From M3007 sp043764095 (lineage in GTDB: Bacteria > Bacteroidota > Bacteroidia > Chitinophagales > Saprospiraceae): a DNA stretch of 64,000 bases. Below the pieces are notes generated by a model. It saw only the letters and a program-made list of their open reading frames with translations. It ran no database searches and had not been told where the DNA came from. A program made the translations under genes and the position numbers. Each line of letters opens with the position of its first letter. The first letter of the stretch is position 1. The stretch spans positions 124,001 to 188,000 of the forward strand of contig JAYUKX010000141.1 in NCBI GenBank assembly GCA_043764095.1, read 5' to 3'. Positions 1 to 8,532 of the stretch are shown here, piece by piece.

Positions 1-237
1 CCAAACACTCAAGAAACGGTAGAAAGTAATCCCAAAGAATTTGTGGAAGGTACTTATAACAATAAAACGGGTGCTCTTTATTTAAAAACAGTAAAAGAAG
101 AAGACCCTCATAATGAATTAATGCCCGGGGTTTACTACTTAAAAATGATGGAAAGTGGTGCAGAGATGAAGGGGTACACAGATGGTTATTCAGAATCCGC
201 CAAAATCCCTATTACGATGTCTCGAATGCGGACTTAA
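1..237 (+). CDS. C-terminal fragment of an unrecognised protein (truncated by the window edge)
   Basis: The frame is open from the first base of the window to a TAA at 235-237, giving the last 78 residues of a protein whose start lies upstream. The visible part is hydrophilic and ends in a basic, Met/Arg-rich tail (MSRMRT). There is an ATG at 43, but the frame is open before it, so it is probably internal. I recognise no domain. It runs toward the WYL regulator, which lies on the other strand 22 bp further on, and nothing visible ties it to the retron region. Confidence 0.5.
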   Translation, partial: PNTQETVESNPKEFVEGTYNNKTGALYLKTVKEEDPHNELMPGVYYLKMMESGAEMKGYTDGYSESAKIPITMSRMRT

Positions 238-259
238 AATGTATTTTGCAGATCTTACT

Positions 260-1234
260 CTATCTGTTTGTGCCAACCAAGCCTTTTTCGAAAAAAGCAC
301 GCAACGTAGTATTTAATTGTTCCGGAGCAAGAACGATTACCTCATTGCCATAACTGGCCAGTTTTCGAATCAACTCAATCGTGATGCAAACTTTAAACCC
401 TACGACAATACTGCCATCAGGTCGTTCTTCTACCAATTGATAAGGATGAAATGGCCTTGACACAAAATAACGCGATTGCAAAGGTGAAAAAAGCAACCGT
501 ACTTCTTGCGCCTGCTCTATCGGTTCGGTGTGCATACCATATATATGTTGAAAATACTGGTCGGGATTAAAATTTGGCTGATCAAAAATGTGTTTGGTCA
601 ATTCAGGCTTTGAGGTAATTCGATCGAGTGCAAAAGGCTTTAAATAGGCATATTGCGGCGAATGCCCTACTACATACCAACGCTGGTCGTGCTGACGGAT
701 ACAATAAGGCTCCAATTCGCAGGCCGTGGGTTCATCACTCAAAAAGGACTGATAATTAAATATAATTTTTCTTCGTTCCTCAATGGCGCGCAACAAGGAT
801 GGAAGGTATTCCGTACCTGCATACTGCACAGGTTCAAAATAAATAGCCTTCGCTGCACCAGTATTGCGCACCCAGCCACTCACGCCTTTCCTGATTTTTT
901 CTACTGTATCGCGCAAATCCCGAAACACTTCTAAATGTTCAAATTGCGCCAAGGTCTCCACCGCTACATGTAAACGATGTACGTCTTCCATATTTAAGGC
1001 AACTTGAGCCGCCAAATCAAAAGGCCGCTCGTAACAATACCCTTGCCGTTTTTTATCCCATATAATAGGTGCCTCAAATTCATCCCGCATAAAAGCAATA
1101 TCGTTATCCAAGGTACGGCGACTGATATCGCAAGCGCGGCAAAACTCATCGGGTTTTACCACTGTACCCTTGCGCAAGGCGAGTAATTCGTGTATGCGGC
1201 GGAAGCGCGCTAACTGATTTTTATTTTTCGACAT
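260..1234 (-). CDS. WYL-domain transcriptional regulator (HTH + WYL)
   Basis: A 324-residue DNA-binding regulator. The N-terminal ~60 residues form a helix-turn-helix (FCRACDISRRTLDNDIAFMR) of the DeoR/HTH_11 type. The middle carries a WYL domain with the signature stretch RQHDQRWYVVGHSPQYAYLKP, followed by a WCX-like C-terminus. I chose the ATG at 1234 (MSKNKNQLARF); a TTG five codons upstream also keeps the frame. The gene is divergent from the retron operon and their start sites lie only ~175 bp apart, so it is well placed to control both. WYL proteins are known to bind nucleic-acid or nucleotide ligands and often regulate phage-defence loci (BrxR, CapW). That it regulates the retron is inference. 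Confidence 0.85.
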   Translation of the reverse strand: MSKNKNQLARFRRIHELLALRKGTVVKPDEFCRACDISRRTLDNDIAFMRDEFEAPIIWDKKRQGYCYERPFDLAAQVALNMEDVHRLHVAVETLAQFEHLEVFRDLRDTVEKIRKGVSGWVRNTGAAKAIYFEPVQYAGTEYLPSLLRAIEERRKIIFNYQSFLSDEPTACELEPYCIRQHDQRWYVVGHSPQYAYLKPFALDRITSKPELTKHIFDQPNFNPDQYFQHIYGMHTEPIEQAQEVRLLFSPLQSRYFVSRPFHPYQLVEERPDGSIVVGFKVCITIELIRKLASYGNEVIVLAPEQLNTTLRAFFEKGLVGTNR

Positions 1235-1276
1235 AAAAAGTTTTATCAACGCAAATAGATTGCGTCAGGCCACCTG

Positions 1277-1284
1277 TATCTTTG
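1277..1284 (+). promoter_or_regulatory. Bacteroidota -7 box TATCTTTG, likely retron operon promoter
   Basis: A perfect TAnnTTTG match lies in the divergent intergenic region, about 125 bp before the WGR/HEAT gene. The small interrupted palindrome CAGG-CCA-CCTG (1266-1276) abuts the box, where an operator could sit. I see no convincing -33 element at the usual distance. Confidence 0.45.
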
Positions 1285-1408
1285 TAAGGTCAAAACGAAA
1301 GAGCGACACTTTAGAGATTACATCATACAAAATGTTGCATTATTTAGGGCACAAATATACTTTAAAGCAACCATTCGAACACAAGGAACTTTTTAAAATT
1401 ATTTTACC

Positions 1409-4400
1409 ATGCGCTTACTCGACTTTTTTCGCAAACTCGGCAATGCTACTCCAGAACAAACTGATGCTTCGGCAAATCAGGATTCAAGTAGTAGTTATGT
1501 CGATTCGGGTGAGCAGGAGGGTGTGGTGAAATCAGTGTGGCTCCATTTCCACGAAAACAATTCAGATAAGGTTTACCACTTGGAACTTCGCCAAATCGAC
1601 AACATCTCCTACACTGTTTATTTTGAGTATGGAAGGCGTGGTAATGTCCTGCAAAGCGGCACTAAAACACCCGATCCAGTGAACCTAGCAGCAGCCGAAA
1701 AGATTTTCAACGCCTTACTCAATGAAAAAACCAAAAAGGGTTATGCTGTAACAGATGCTCCTAGCGGCAGTCCTAAACGTTCTTTTGCTAAGAAAAACCT
1801 ACAAGCCAGAAACAAAGCAATTATTGGTCACTTGGAATTGGCTGCCCGTGCGCCTCAAAAACAGATAGGCAAAAACTGGTCTTTATCGCGGGTGGTATGG
1901 CGTGCTGGGGTGCTAGTTTTGCCCGAAGCATTGCCGCACCTCGCTGCTATACTCCAACTAAAAACCAGCGAAAATCCAGTATTGTTGCGCTATTGTACGC
2001 TTTGGTCTATTGTTCGTTGCGCGCAAAAAGCAACCGAAGCACAAAAAGACAGCGTAAAACCGGTATTAACTACGCTCATGCAAACAGAGCAAGATGCGTT
2101 TTTGCATTTAGTAGGTACACAGGTATTCCAAAGCCACGAAACCCGGATTTGGCGCGAAACGCTAGCCCTCAAATTGCCACCTTCATTTCAACACCAACTC
2201 AAACAACAACAATCCTCGCTCCTACAACTCACGCTACAAGATTATGTAGAAAACAGGCAAAAAAGTAGTTTTTCATTTGTCGAGGTGCTTTATGCCCTTT
2301 CAAAAGACGCACCATCAGCCCGCCCTGCCATCATTTGGTTTGCCGTAAATGCGCCTTTTAAACCTGGATATTTCAAAGTATTACGGCATTTGTACAAAAT
2401 GGCCGAAATGCTATTCGATGCCGAATTATTTGGCATATTGACCAAACGTTTTAGCGATGAAAAGGGTCAATTTTCGGCTTCGGAATACGATTCAACGGTT
2501 TATATGGAATTAGATGGACAATGGCAAAGCGTCGATACAAAGCAAGAACTCGCGAAAGAAGATAGCCGATTAGCCTATTCCAATAAAACGCGCAATTGGT
2601 TTATTCGGCGTACTTTCCAAACCATGCTCGACACATTAACACTGGAAGATAACACCTTTGTTAAAATAGCGGTCGGTGTGTTATTGGCCTTTGACGATAA
2701 TCAAAAACCTAGTATTGAACACAGTGAGAGTAGGTATCAGTACAATTCAGCCAAGGGTAACTGGATAGTAAAAGATACACTTTTCCCCGCATTTAGTGAA
2801 TATCCTGCATTTTTTTACTTACTCTTTGGCGGAAATGACATTTTTAAACTGTCTAAATCAGATACGCGTTGGTCAGTGAGCGGAAGCGATATTACACGGT
2901 ATAAGAAACAGGATATATCCAAGCATTTTGAACCTCATACCGATCTTTGGGACGCTTGCCCACAAGCCTATATCCATCTTTTGGCCGAATCCAATGCCGA
3001 TATGGTGCAAGCATTTGCCTTGCGCCGCTTTGAAGCGCATCCTGAAAAAACAACAATTTCGGAACGTTTTGACAGTACCCTTTTGCTTAAAATGATGCTC
3101 AAAAAGCACCGTCCAACGGCTCTATTTGCCTTACAAATAGCGGAATCGCGTATCAATACCGCAGTGCCCGATCGCGATCTTGTATTGGCTATGTTGGAAG
3201 CACCGCACCTAGAAGTGAGAAAAAAAGCATTGGGATGGATGAAAACTAATCTTTCATTTTTTATTCAAGATAGCCAATTTGTATTCCAATTGTTGGTGCA
3301 CGAACAAGCAGATCTACGGCAGGAGGCATATACCGCGATGCCCCAAATTTTGAATATTCTAAATGAAACCCAACAGCAAGTATTAGTGGGTAGATTGATC
3401 GCTTGGCTATTGGCGCTGCCCATTGAAAAAACGAAGAATGACAAAACGGAAACAGCAGAAAACAATCCTATCAACACCTATTTAATTGCCCATGAACTGA
3501 TTACACATGCGAATGATTGGGGAGCGGAACGTTTGCGACAATTAAGTCGATCTATTTTACAACAACTATTGCAACACCCGGTAGAAATAGTTGCAGTATT
3601 TGGTGCCGAATTAATCAAGCAACGTCCGCTTACCCTAGATCAATTTTCGGATATACAGTTACAGGCATTTTTGTCTTCCAAGTTTGCAGGCGTAAGAAGG
3701 CAAGGTATGGACATTATGAACACCTTTGCTTTGCCTGATTTATTGGATCGCAAAGCAATAATTACTCAAAATTTAGACCATACACAAGTCGAAATACGCG
3801 AAAATATGCGCGCCAATGCGTTGCGTGCCATTGCCGAAGAAGCAGATTTTGGCCAACGCATACTTGGCACTTGTATAAATATATTGCTAAAAAAAGAAAA
3901 TACCGAAAACGTACACGAGGAAACATTATCATTTGTTACAAACTACTTGAAAACATATCTTTCTTTTATTGACCGAAAAATCATATTTAAACTATTGAAT
4001 GCCAACTATATACCAGCAAATACCCTTGCGGCATTTTTAGTGGAGCATTTTGTAACCGCCGAAAGCCTATCAGTGCGCAATATCGTCCGATTGGGCGAAC
4101 ACGAGGTATTGGCTGTACGACAAGTATGCTGGCAAATGTTTCAAAACCATATACCTCGCATGCGCTACGAAAGTGCAGATGCCATTCGGCTACTCGAATG
4201 CGAATGGGAAGATACTAGGCAATTTGGCTTCACGTATTTTGAGCAAAACTATGGGACAATGGAATGGACACCTGAAATGATGGTTGCAGTAATGGATAGT
4301 GAAAGAGCAGATGTTCATTTATTTGGTAAAAAAATAGTAGAAAAATACCTGCAACCGGAAGATGGAGCAGCATTTTTACTACAACTCAGTCAACACCCAA

Positions 4401-4741
4401 GACCAGAGATACAAGCGTTTGCAGCACAATTCTTGGAGAAATATGCCCTGGGGCAACCCGATGCACTCGAAAAACTAAATTTCTATTGTGCTACAGTATT
4501 ACTCCAAGTCAACAAGGGAAGAAAAGCCAAAGATATGGTGTACGCTTTTTTGAAAGAAGAAGCCCTGTCATCGGAAAAAGCAGCAGCAACAGTAGCCCAT
4601 ATTTTGAATAAAGTTTCATTGACGACAGTAGCAGAAGATAAAGCAAAATATATTGAATTGATGAGGGATTTAAACGGAAAATATCCATCTATCATTTTAG
4701 ATGGTTTTTCTCCGCAAAGAACTACAATTCAAACCAATTAA
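1409..4741 (+). CDS. WGR-domain and HEAT/ARM-repeat protein, retron accessory
   Basis: A 1110-residue protein. Residues ~42-112 are a WGR domain, with YGRRG (74-78) in place of the eponymous WGR, a conserved beta core and the AAAEKIFNALLNEKTKKGY helix typical of the family. The remaining ~1000 residues are leucine/alanine-rich paired helices with the character of HEAT/ARM repeats, related to the MolR/YehI style of protein. There is no signal peptide or membrane segment, so it should be cytoplasmic. WGR domains bind nucleic acids (they are found in PARPs). It is the first gene of the operon and its stop lies five bases before the first non-coding RNA. With the SWIM protein and the RT it forms the three-protein set I associate with type XIII retrons, where an ARM-repeat protein is a partner. 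The effector activity is unknown. Confidence 0.85.
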   Translation: MRLLDFFRKLGNATPEQTDASANQDSSSSYVDSGEQEGVVKSVWLHFHENNSDKVYHLELRQIDNISYTVYFEYGRRGNVLQSGTKTPDPVNLAAAEKIFNALLNEKTKKGYAVTDAPSGSPKRSFAKKNLQARNKAIIGHLELAARAPQKQIGKNWSLSRVVWRAGVLVLPEALPHLAAILQLKTSENPVLLRYCTLWSIVRCAQKATEAQKDSVKPVLTTLMQTEQDAFLHLVGTQVFQSHETRIWRETLALKLPPSFQHQLKQQQSSLLQLTLQDYVENRQKSSFSFVEVLYALSKDAPSARPAIIWFAVNAPFKPGYFKVLRHLYKMAEMLFDAELFGILTKRFSDEKGQFSASEYDSTVYMELDGQWQSVDTKQELAKEDSRLAYSNKTRNWFIRRTFQTMLDTLTLEDNTFVKIAVGVLLAFDDNQKPSIEHSESRYQYNSAKGNWIVKDTLFPAFSEYPAFFYLLFGGNDIFKLSKSDTRWSVSGSDITRYKKQDISKHFEPHTDLWDACPQAYIHLLAESNADMVQAFALRRFEAHPEKTTISERFDSTLLLKMMLKKHRPTALFALQIAESRINTAVPDRDLVLAMLEAPHLEVRKKALGWMKTNLSFFIQDSQFVFQLLVHEQADLRQEAYTAMPQILNILNETQQQVLVGRLIAWLLALPIEKTKNDKTETAENNPINTYLIAHELITHANDWGAERLRQLSRSILQQLLQHPVEIVAVFGAELIKQRPLTLDQFSDIQLQAFLSSKFAGVRRQGMDIMNTFALPDLLDRKAIITQNLDHTQVEIRENMRANALRAIAEEADFGQRILGTCINILLKKENTENVHEETLSFVTNYLKTYLSFIDRKIIFKLLNANYIPANTLAAFLVEHFVTAESLSVRNIVRLGEHEVLAVRQVCWQMFQNHIPRMRYESADAIRLLECEWEDTRQFGFTYFEQNYGTMEWTPEMMVAVMDSERADVHLFGKKIVEKYLQPEDGAAFLLQLSQHPRPEIQAFAAQFLEKYALGQPDALEKLNFYCATVLLQVNKGRKAKDMVYAFLKEEALSSEKAAATVAHILNKVSLTTVAEDKAKYIELMRDLNGKYPSIILDGFSPQRTTIQTN

Positions 4742-4746
4742 GGAAC

Positions 4747-4990
4747 GACCCGGCGCATGTACTAAAAACCTTGCAATCCGGATGCTGTTTCGGCATCCTT
4801 GTTTCCAAACTACGCATTCGCCTGTAAATCGAATCTTCATATTGCAGCCTTCAAGGCCACCGGTACTACTGTTATATTACCCGGTTCTGCGTCGAAGACG
4901 CTGCAATATCACAGTAGTACCGGTGGCCTTGGGCCGCGGGAGTTGATTCGCTTACAACCAAGCATGTACGAAGGTGTCATGCGTCGGGTC
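4747..4990 (+). ncRNA. Retron-type msr-msd non-coding RNA, copy 1
   Basis: A 244-nt structured element bounded by inverted repeats GACCCGGCGCATG (4747-4759) and CATGCGTCGGGTC (4978-4990). These pair over 13 positions with one G-U and match the a1/a2 repeats of a retron. Inside are a short hairpin (GGATGC...GCATCC, ~4780-4798), a second closing helix (TGTAA-TCGAATC near 4823-4835 with GATTCG-TTACA at 4945-4956) and a long hairpin. The long hairpin has 26-nt arms, 4853-4878 and 4905-4930, paired at 25 of 26 positions, and its loop holds a small GCGTC-GAA-GACGC hairpin (4889-4901). The layout fits msr (5') plus msd (long hairpin). I could not identify the branching G with certainty. The element lies directly after the WGR gene and upstream of the RT. 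Confidence 0.85.
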
Positions 4991-5031
4991 CCCCTCCCCC
5001 AAAAAATATTAAATAAAAACAATTTCTAGAC

Positions 5032-5275
5032 GACCCGGCGCATGTGCTAAAAACCTTGCAATCCGGATGCTGCTTCGGCATCCTTGTTACCAAACTACGC
5101 ATTCGCCTGTAAATCGAATCTTCATATTGCAGCCTTCAAGGCCACCTGGTATAATATTTTATTACCCGGTTCTGCGTCGAAGACGCTGCAATAAATTATT
5201 ATACCAGGTGGCCTTGGGCCGCGGGAGTTGATTCGCTTACAACCAAGCATGTACGAAGGTATCATGCGTCGGGTC
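5032..5275 (+). ncRNA. Retron-type msr-msd non-coding RNA, copy 2 with a different hairpin sequence
   Basis: A second 244-nt element exactly 285 bp downstream of copy 1, with the same a1 (5032-5044) and a2 (5263-5275) repeats. Outside the long hairpin it differs from copy 1 at only four positions. The hairpin arms are 5138-5163 and 5190-5215 and again pair at 25 of 26 positions. The middle of both arms has a different sequence (CTGGTATAAT in place of CCGGTACTAC). The tip hairpin GCGTC-GAA-GACGC (5174-5186) is unchanged. A 41-nt C-tract and AT-rich spacer separates the copies. Copy 2 lies 41 bp before the start of the SWIM gene. Confidence 0.85.
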
Positions 5276-5316
5276 TAAAGAACAAATACATTCAATTACT
5301 AAATCAACACCTAATT

Positions 5317-6963
5317 ATGCGCTTCAACTACAAATTTGCTGGCTCGTCTGCTGTATCTGATAGTGCGGGAGGCACTGCCGTTCAATTTGCACCGGATACC
5401 TTGCGCCAACCGACCTATTTTATGGGTAAGTTGTCGCAAAAAATACCGTTTCGCGAAGCTATTTCAGCGCTGAATGCCGTAGTTGTCTCCGATTTGATGT
5501 TCAAAGCCAATGATAAAACCGCTTATAAAGAATGGCTCTCTACGCAAGAAGATTTGCTGTTAGGCGAGCATATCGCCTCATTAGTAGGCAACCAACAGGA
5601 ATTGGAGGCCAAAATAACCCGTTTAAAAGAAGATATTGGCCATATAAGAAAAGAAGAGTCCAAATATATGAAGCCGTATTGGGAGGCGCAAAACAAATAC
5701 AGGCAATATGTTTGGCAAAACACACCCGATATCGCTTGGGTATTAGACCCTGTGATTACAGTACACCCCGATCAACTCTTTTTTGAATGCTTTAGCAAAG
5801 ACGAAAGCACTTATGGGAAACTGGCTTGTAATTACAACGTTTTTGAAGCAATTGAAGATTTTCGTTGCGGTACCACCAATGTCGATTATTCAAAAAAACT
5901 CTACAACGAATTCCAAAAGATACGCGACTACAAAGTTACTGAACTAAAGGTAGATCCCAGTGGATTTGAAGTGCAAACAGCAACGGACGATGCATGGAAA
6001 GAAGTAAAAATTGACCTACCTGACACTTGGGTGCGTGGCTTTCTTCAGGTGAGTTCCGCCATGACCATGCCTTCGGTGCGGTTCCAATTGCATCCAACAG
6101 ATTTGTATAATATTTGCCTCAAACTACGCCGCCATAAAGAGCAGGAAGGCCCTCGCTCTTTGCGTTGGGTACTACGACCAGGTGAGCCAGTAAAACTGAT
6201 TTTTGAGCCTTGGAATATCGAATTAACCTGCGCTCGCTCTATTTATACTGGACACACCAGCCAAGAAATTCGGCTTTGGGGTCGTCGTCGTATACTGATG
6301 ATGGAGCGATTAATACCTGCCGCAAATAGTTTTACAGTTACGTTATTAGGCACTGGAATGCCATCGTTTTTTGAAGCCGATTTGGGAGATATGACCTTTA
6401 CGCTCGGGCTTTTGGGCTGGACGGCCAATGACTGGTCACGTGCGGGCAATTTTGACCTGCTTGCGCCACGTGCCTACGTGGATAATGCTACAAAATCCAT
6501 TGTTTTTGAGGCATTGCGCGAAAGGTGGTTTGAGCCAACGGATAGTTTATCCGAACGGCTGTGCCTTAGTCGGGAAACCATTGCTGGCGCGCTGAGCGCA
6601 TACACCCAAGCAGGAAGGGTCATTTACGACCTTACGCACCAAGTATGGCGGATACGAGAGCTCAGCAGAGACCCTCTTTTGCCGGATGCGCTTCGTTTTT
6701 CTAGTCCTAGAGAGTCAGCAGCAGCACAATTTGCAGAAAACGGCCAAGTGCATAATAGAGTTGTGCAATCTGTTGGCAAAGGCAAAACGATCACCGCCGA
6801 AGTACAGGACAAAAATCGCACCCATCGTACCGAATTGCATATCGATCAAGACGAAAGGCTGGTAAAAGCCATTTGCGATTGCAATTTCCACCAAGTAAAT
6901 CAATTGAGAATGGGGCCTTGTGAGCATATTTTAGCGACAAGAAGGGATATTGCTCTAATATAA
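5317..6963 (+). CDS. Winged-helix and SWIM zinc-finger protein (WHSWIM), retron accessory
   Basis: A 548-residue cytoplasmic protein. Residues ~90-125 look like a short coiled coil. Around residues 400-455 there is a winged-helix-like segment (LSRETIAGALSAYTQAGRVI followed by a YDLTHQVWRI wing). The extreme C-terminus is a SWIM zinc finger: C520-x-C522 ... C535-x-H537, the CxCxnCxH signature. SWIM and wHTH domains bind DNA or protein. It starts 41 bp after RNA copy 2 and ends 30 bp before the RT gene. A WH-SWIM protein next to an ARM/WGR protein and a retron RT is what I recall of type XIII retrons. SWIM and WGR/HEAT proteins also co-occur in the MoxR/MolR-type clusters of enterobacteria, so the pair may have been recruited together. 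Confidence 0.85.
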   Translation: MRFNYKFAGSSAVSDSAGGTAVQFAPDTLRQPTYFMGKLSQKIPFREAISALNAVVVSDLMFKANDKTAYKEWLSTQEDLLLGEHIASLVGNQQELEAKITRLKEDIGHIRKEESKYMKPYWEAQNKYRQYVWQNTPDIAWVLDPVITVHPDQLFFECFSKDESTYGKLACNYNVFEAIEDFRCGTTNVDYSKKLYNEFQKIRDYKVTELKVDPSGFEVQTATDDAWKEVKIDLPDTWVRGFLQVSSAMTMPSVRFQLHPTDLYNICLKLRRHKEQEGPRSLRWVLRPGEPVKLIFEPWNIELTCARSIYTGHTSQEIRLWGRRRILMMERLIPAANSFTVTLLGTGMPSFFEADLGDMTFTLGLLGWTANDWSRAGNFDLLAPRAYVDNATKSIVFEALRERWFEPTDSLSERLCLSRETIAGALSAYTQAGRVIYDLTHQVWRIRELSRDPLLPDALRFSSPRESAAAQFAENGQVHNRVVQSVGKGKTITAEVQDKNRTHRTELHIDQDERLVKAICDCNFHQVNQLRMGPCEHILATRRDIALI

Positions 6964-6993
6964 TTAAAACTAAATTACAAAAAAAGTAAAAAA

Positions 6994-8502
6994 ATGGATC
7001 GTCAAGAACTTTGGAACCACGTCAAAGAATTAGGTGGCAGGGATGCATTTATTCTGCACGAAATGAAACGTCTTGGTTTCTGGGATGTTTCGAAAGGTGT
7101 TCCCCAACTCAGCGAGGAACTACGTCAACAGCGCGTTGCATTGGAGGGCGAACTAGGCGATGCGGTGAAAAAACAAGCGGTTTATCGCAATAAAAAGAAA
7201 ATGTTGCGGGATATGCGCAAAAAGCGGATGTCCGAAGCCAAAATGCGCCGTACCGAAACTAAGGAAAAACGCTTGCGCCAAAAAGAAGAAAGGGCTTCAA
7301 ATTGGTCTGCCGAAATGGAGCAAGATATTAAATGGCTCGGCGAAGGTGTTTCTGCTGGTCTAAAAAACAAAACCAACAATACCACACAACTAGAGGCACT
7401 TGGATTACCGGTTTACAATACTTTAAAAGAATTGTCGGATGCCATGAAAACGCCGATGAACGAAATACGTTTCCTTGCTTTCGACAAAAAAGTATCGCAT
7501 ATTTCACATTATAAGTCGTTTAAAGTCGCCAAAAAAACAGGTGGTTTTCGTGAAATTTCCGCTCCAGCCCCGCGTTTAAAAGCCGCTCAGCATTGGATTT
7601 TAGAAAACATACTGTACAAAGCCACACTGCACCACGCTGCGCACGGTTTTGTACCGGAGCGTTCCATTGTAAGCAACGCGTTGCCCCATGTCGGTGCTGA
7701 TGTGGTGATCAATTTGGATGTAAAAGATTTTTTTCCATCTATCCATTACAAAAGGGTTAAAGGACTTTTTGTGTCCTTGGGCTATTCTGAGCAAATTGCA
7801 ACGGTTTTAGCCTTACTTTGCTCAGAACCTCAAACGGACGAAATTATGTTAGATGGCCAAAAATACCACGTGGCTAACGGGACAAGAAGGTTACCCCAAG
7901 GTGCTCCAACCAGCCCTGCCATTACCAATATATTATGTTGGGGTATGGATCTTCGTTTTGAAGGGATGGCCCGCTCCTTGGGTTGGAATTACACGCGCTA
8001 CGCCGATGATATCACCTGCTCCAAGAAAGGTGGCAATACACAAGATATTAACCGTGTTTTATGGCAAGCGCAGCAAATCATTGAAAATGAAGGGTTTGTT
8101 GTACATCCCAAAAAAATAAAGGTCATGCGAAAAGGGTCTCGACAAGAGGTAACCGGTGTAGTTGTGAATGAAAAATTGAATATTTCACGGGAGCGATTAA
8201 AAGAATTTAGGGCCGTTTTGCATCATTTAGATACAAAAGGACTTGTGGGTGCCAAGTTTGGGAAAGGCCATATTTTGGAATCCATACAAGGTTTTGCTAA
8301 TTATGTGCTGATGGTAAACCCAGAAAAAGGAGCTATTTTAAAAGAAAAAGTAAATAAAATACTAGGAAAACCAGCCATAAAACCTCTTTTAGAAGCACAA
8401 CAGTCAGTGAAGAAAATGCCGATAACAACAACAGTAATAAAGACTTCAAACGAAGAACATGGCCAAGAGCAACCCTTGAAGGATTGGTGGAGGGTATGGT
8501 AA
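6994..8502 (+). CDS. Retron-type reverse transcriptase
   Basis: A 502-residue RNA-directed DNA polymerase. The RT core runs from ~residue 165 to 400. It has the retron-specific NALPH (NAxxH, 228-232), motif A LDVKDFFPSI with catalytic D242, LPQGAPTSPAITN, the active-site YADD at 336-339, and the VTG motif at 386-388 that retron RTs use to recognise their RNA. There is no maturase, endonuclease or protease domain, which argues against group II introns and DGRs. An unusually long N-terminal part contains a highly basic, probably helical stretch (~60-100, rich in K, R and E). It is the last gene of the operon, with no Shine-Dalgarno, and is followed by a strong terminator. It should copy the msd part of the two upstream RNAs into msDNA. 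Confidence 0.93.
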   Translation: MDRQELWNHVKELGGRDAFILHEMKRLGFWDVSKGVPQLSEELRQQRVALEGELGDAVKKQAVYRNKKKMLRDMRKKRMSEAKMRRTETKEKRLRQKEERASNWSAEMEQDIKWLGEGVSAGLKNKTNNTTQLEALGLPVYNTLKELSDAMKTPMNEIRFLAFDKKVSHISHYKSFKVAKKTGGFREISAPAPRLKAAQHWILENILYKATLHHAAHGFVPERSIVSNALPHVGADVVINLDVKDFFPSIHYKRVKGLFVSLGYSEQIATVLALLCSEPQTDEIMLDGQKYHVANGTRRLPQGAPTSPAITNILCWGMDLRFEGMARSLGWNYTRYADDITCSKKGGNTQDINRVLWQAQQIIENEGFVVHPKKIKVMRKGSRQEVTGVVVNEKLNISRERLKEFRAVLHHLDTKGLVGAKFGKGHILESIQGFANYVLMVNPEKGAILKEKVNKILGKPAIKPLLEAQQSVKKMPITTTVIKTSNEEHGQEQPLKDWWRVW

Positions 8503-8532
8503 TACGCATGGCTCATTCAACATAGAACTGAT

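Larger units (their letters stand above)
4747..5275 (+). repeat. Tandem duplication of the 244-nt retron RNA unit (period 285 bp)
   Basis: Two direct copies of identical length fill the 575-bp gap between the WGR and SWIM genes. About 90% of positions are identical, and nearly all differences fall in the two arms of the central hairpin. No third or degenerate copy was seen elsewhere in the window. Confidence 0.95.

Noticed and set aside
4747..5275. CRISPR array or simple terminators
   Set aside because: Only two long units with internal structure; no short repeats with spacers of constant size. The hairpins lack T-runs and lie within a retron operon.
6994..8502. Group II intron or diversity-generating retroelement RT
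   Set aside because: No maturase or endonuclease domain, no template/variable repeat pair or target gene. NAxxH and VTG fit a retron RT.
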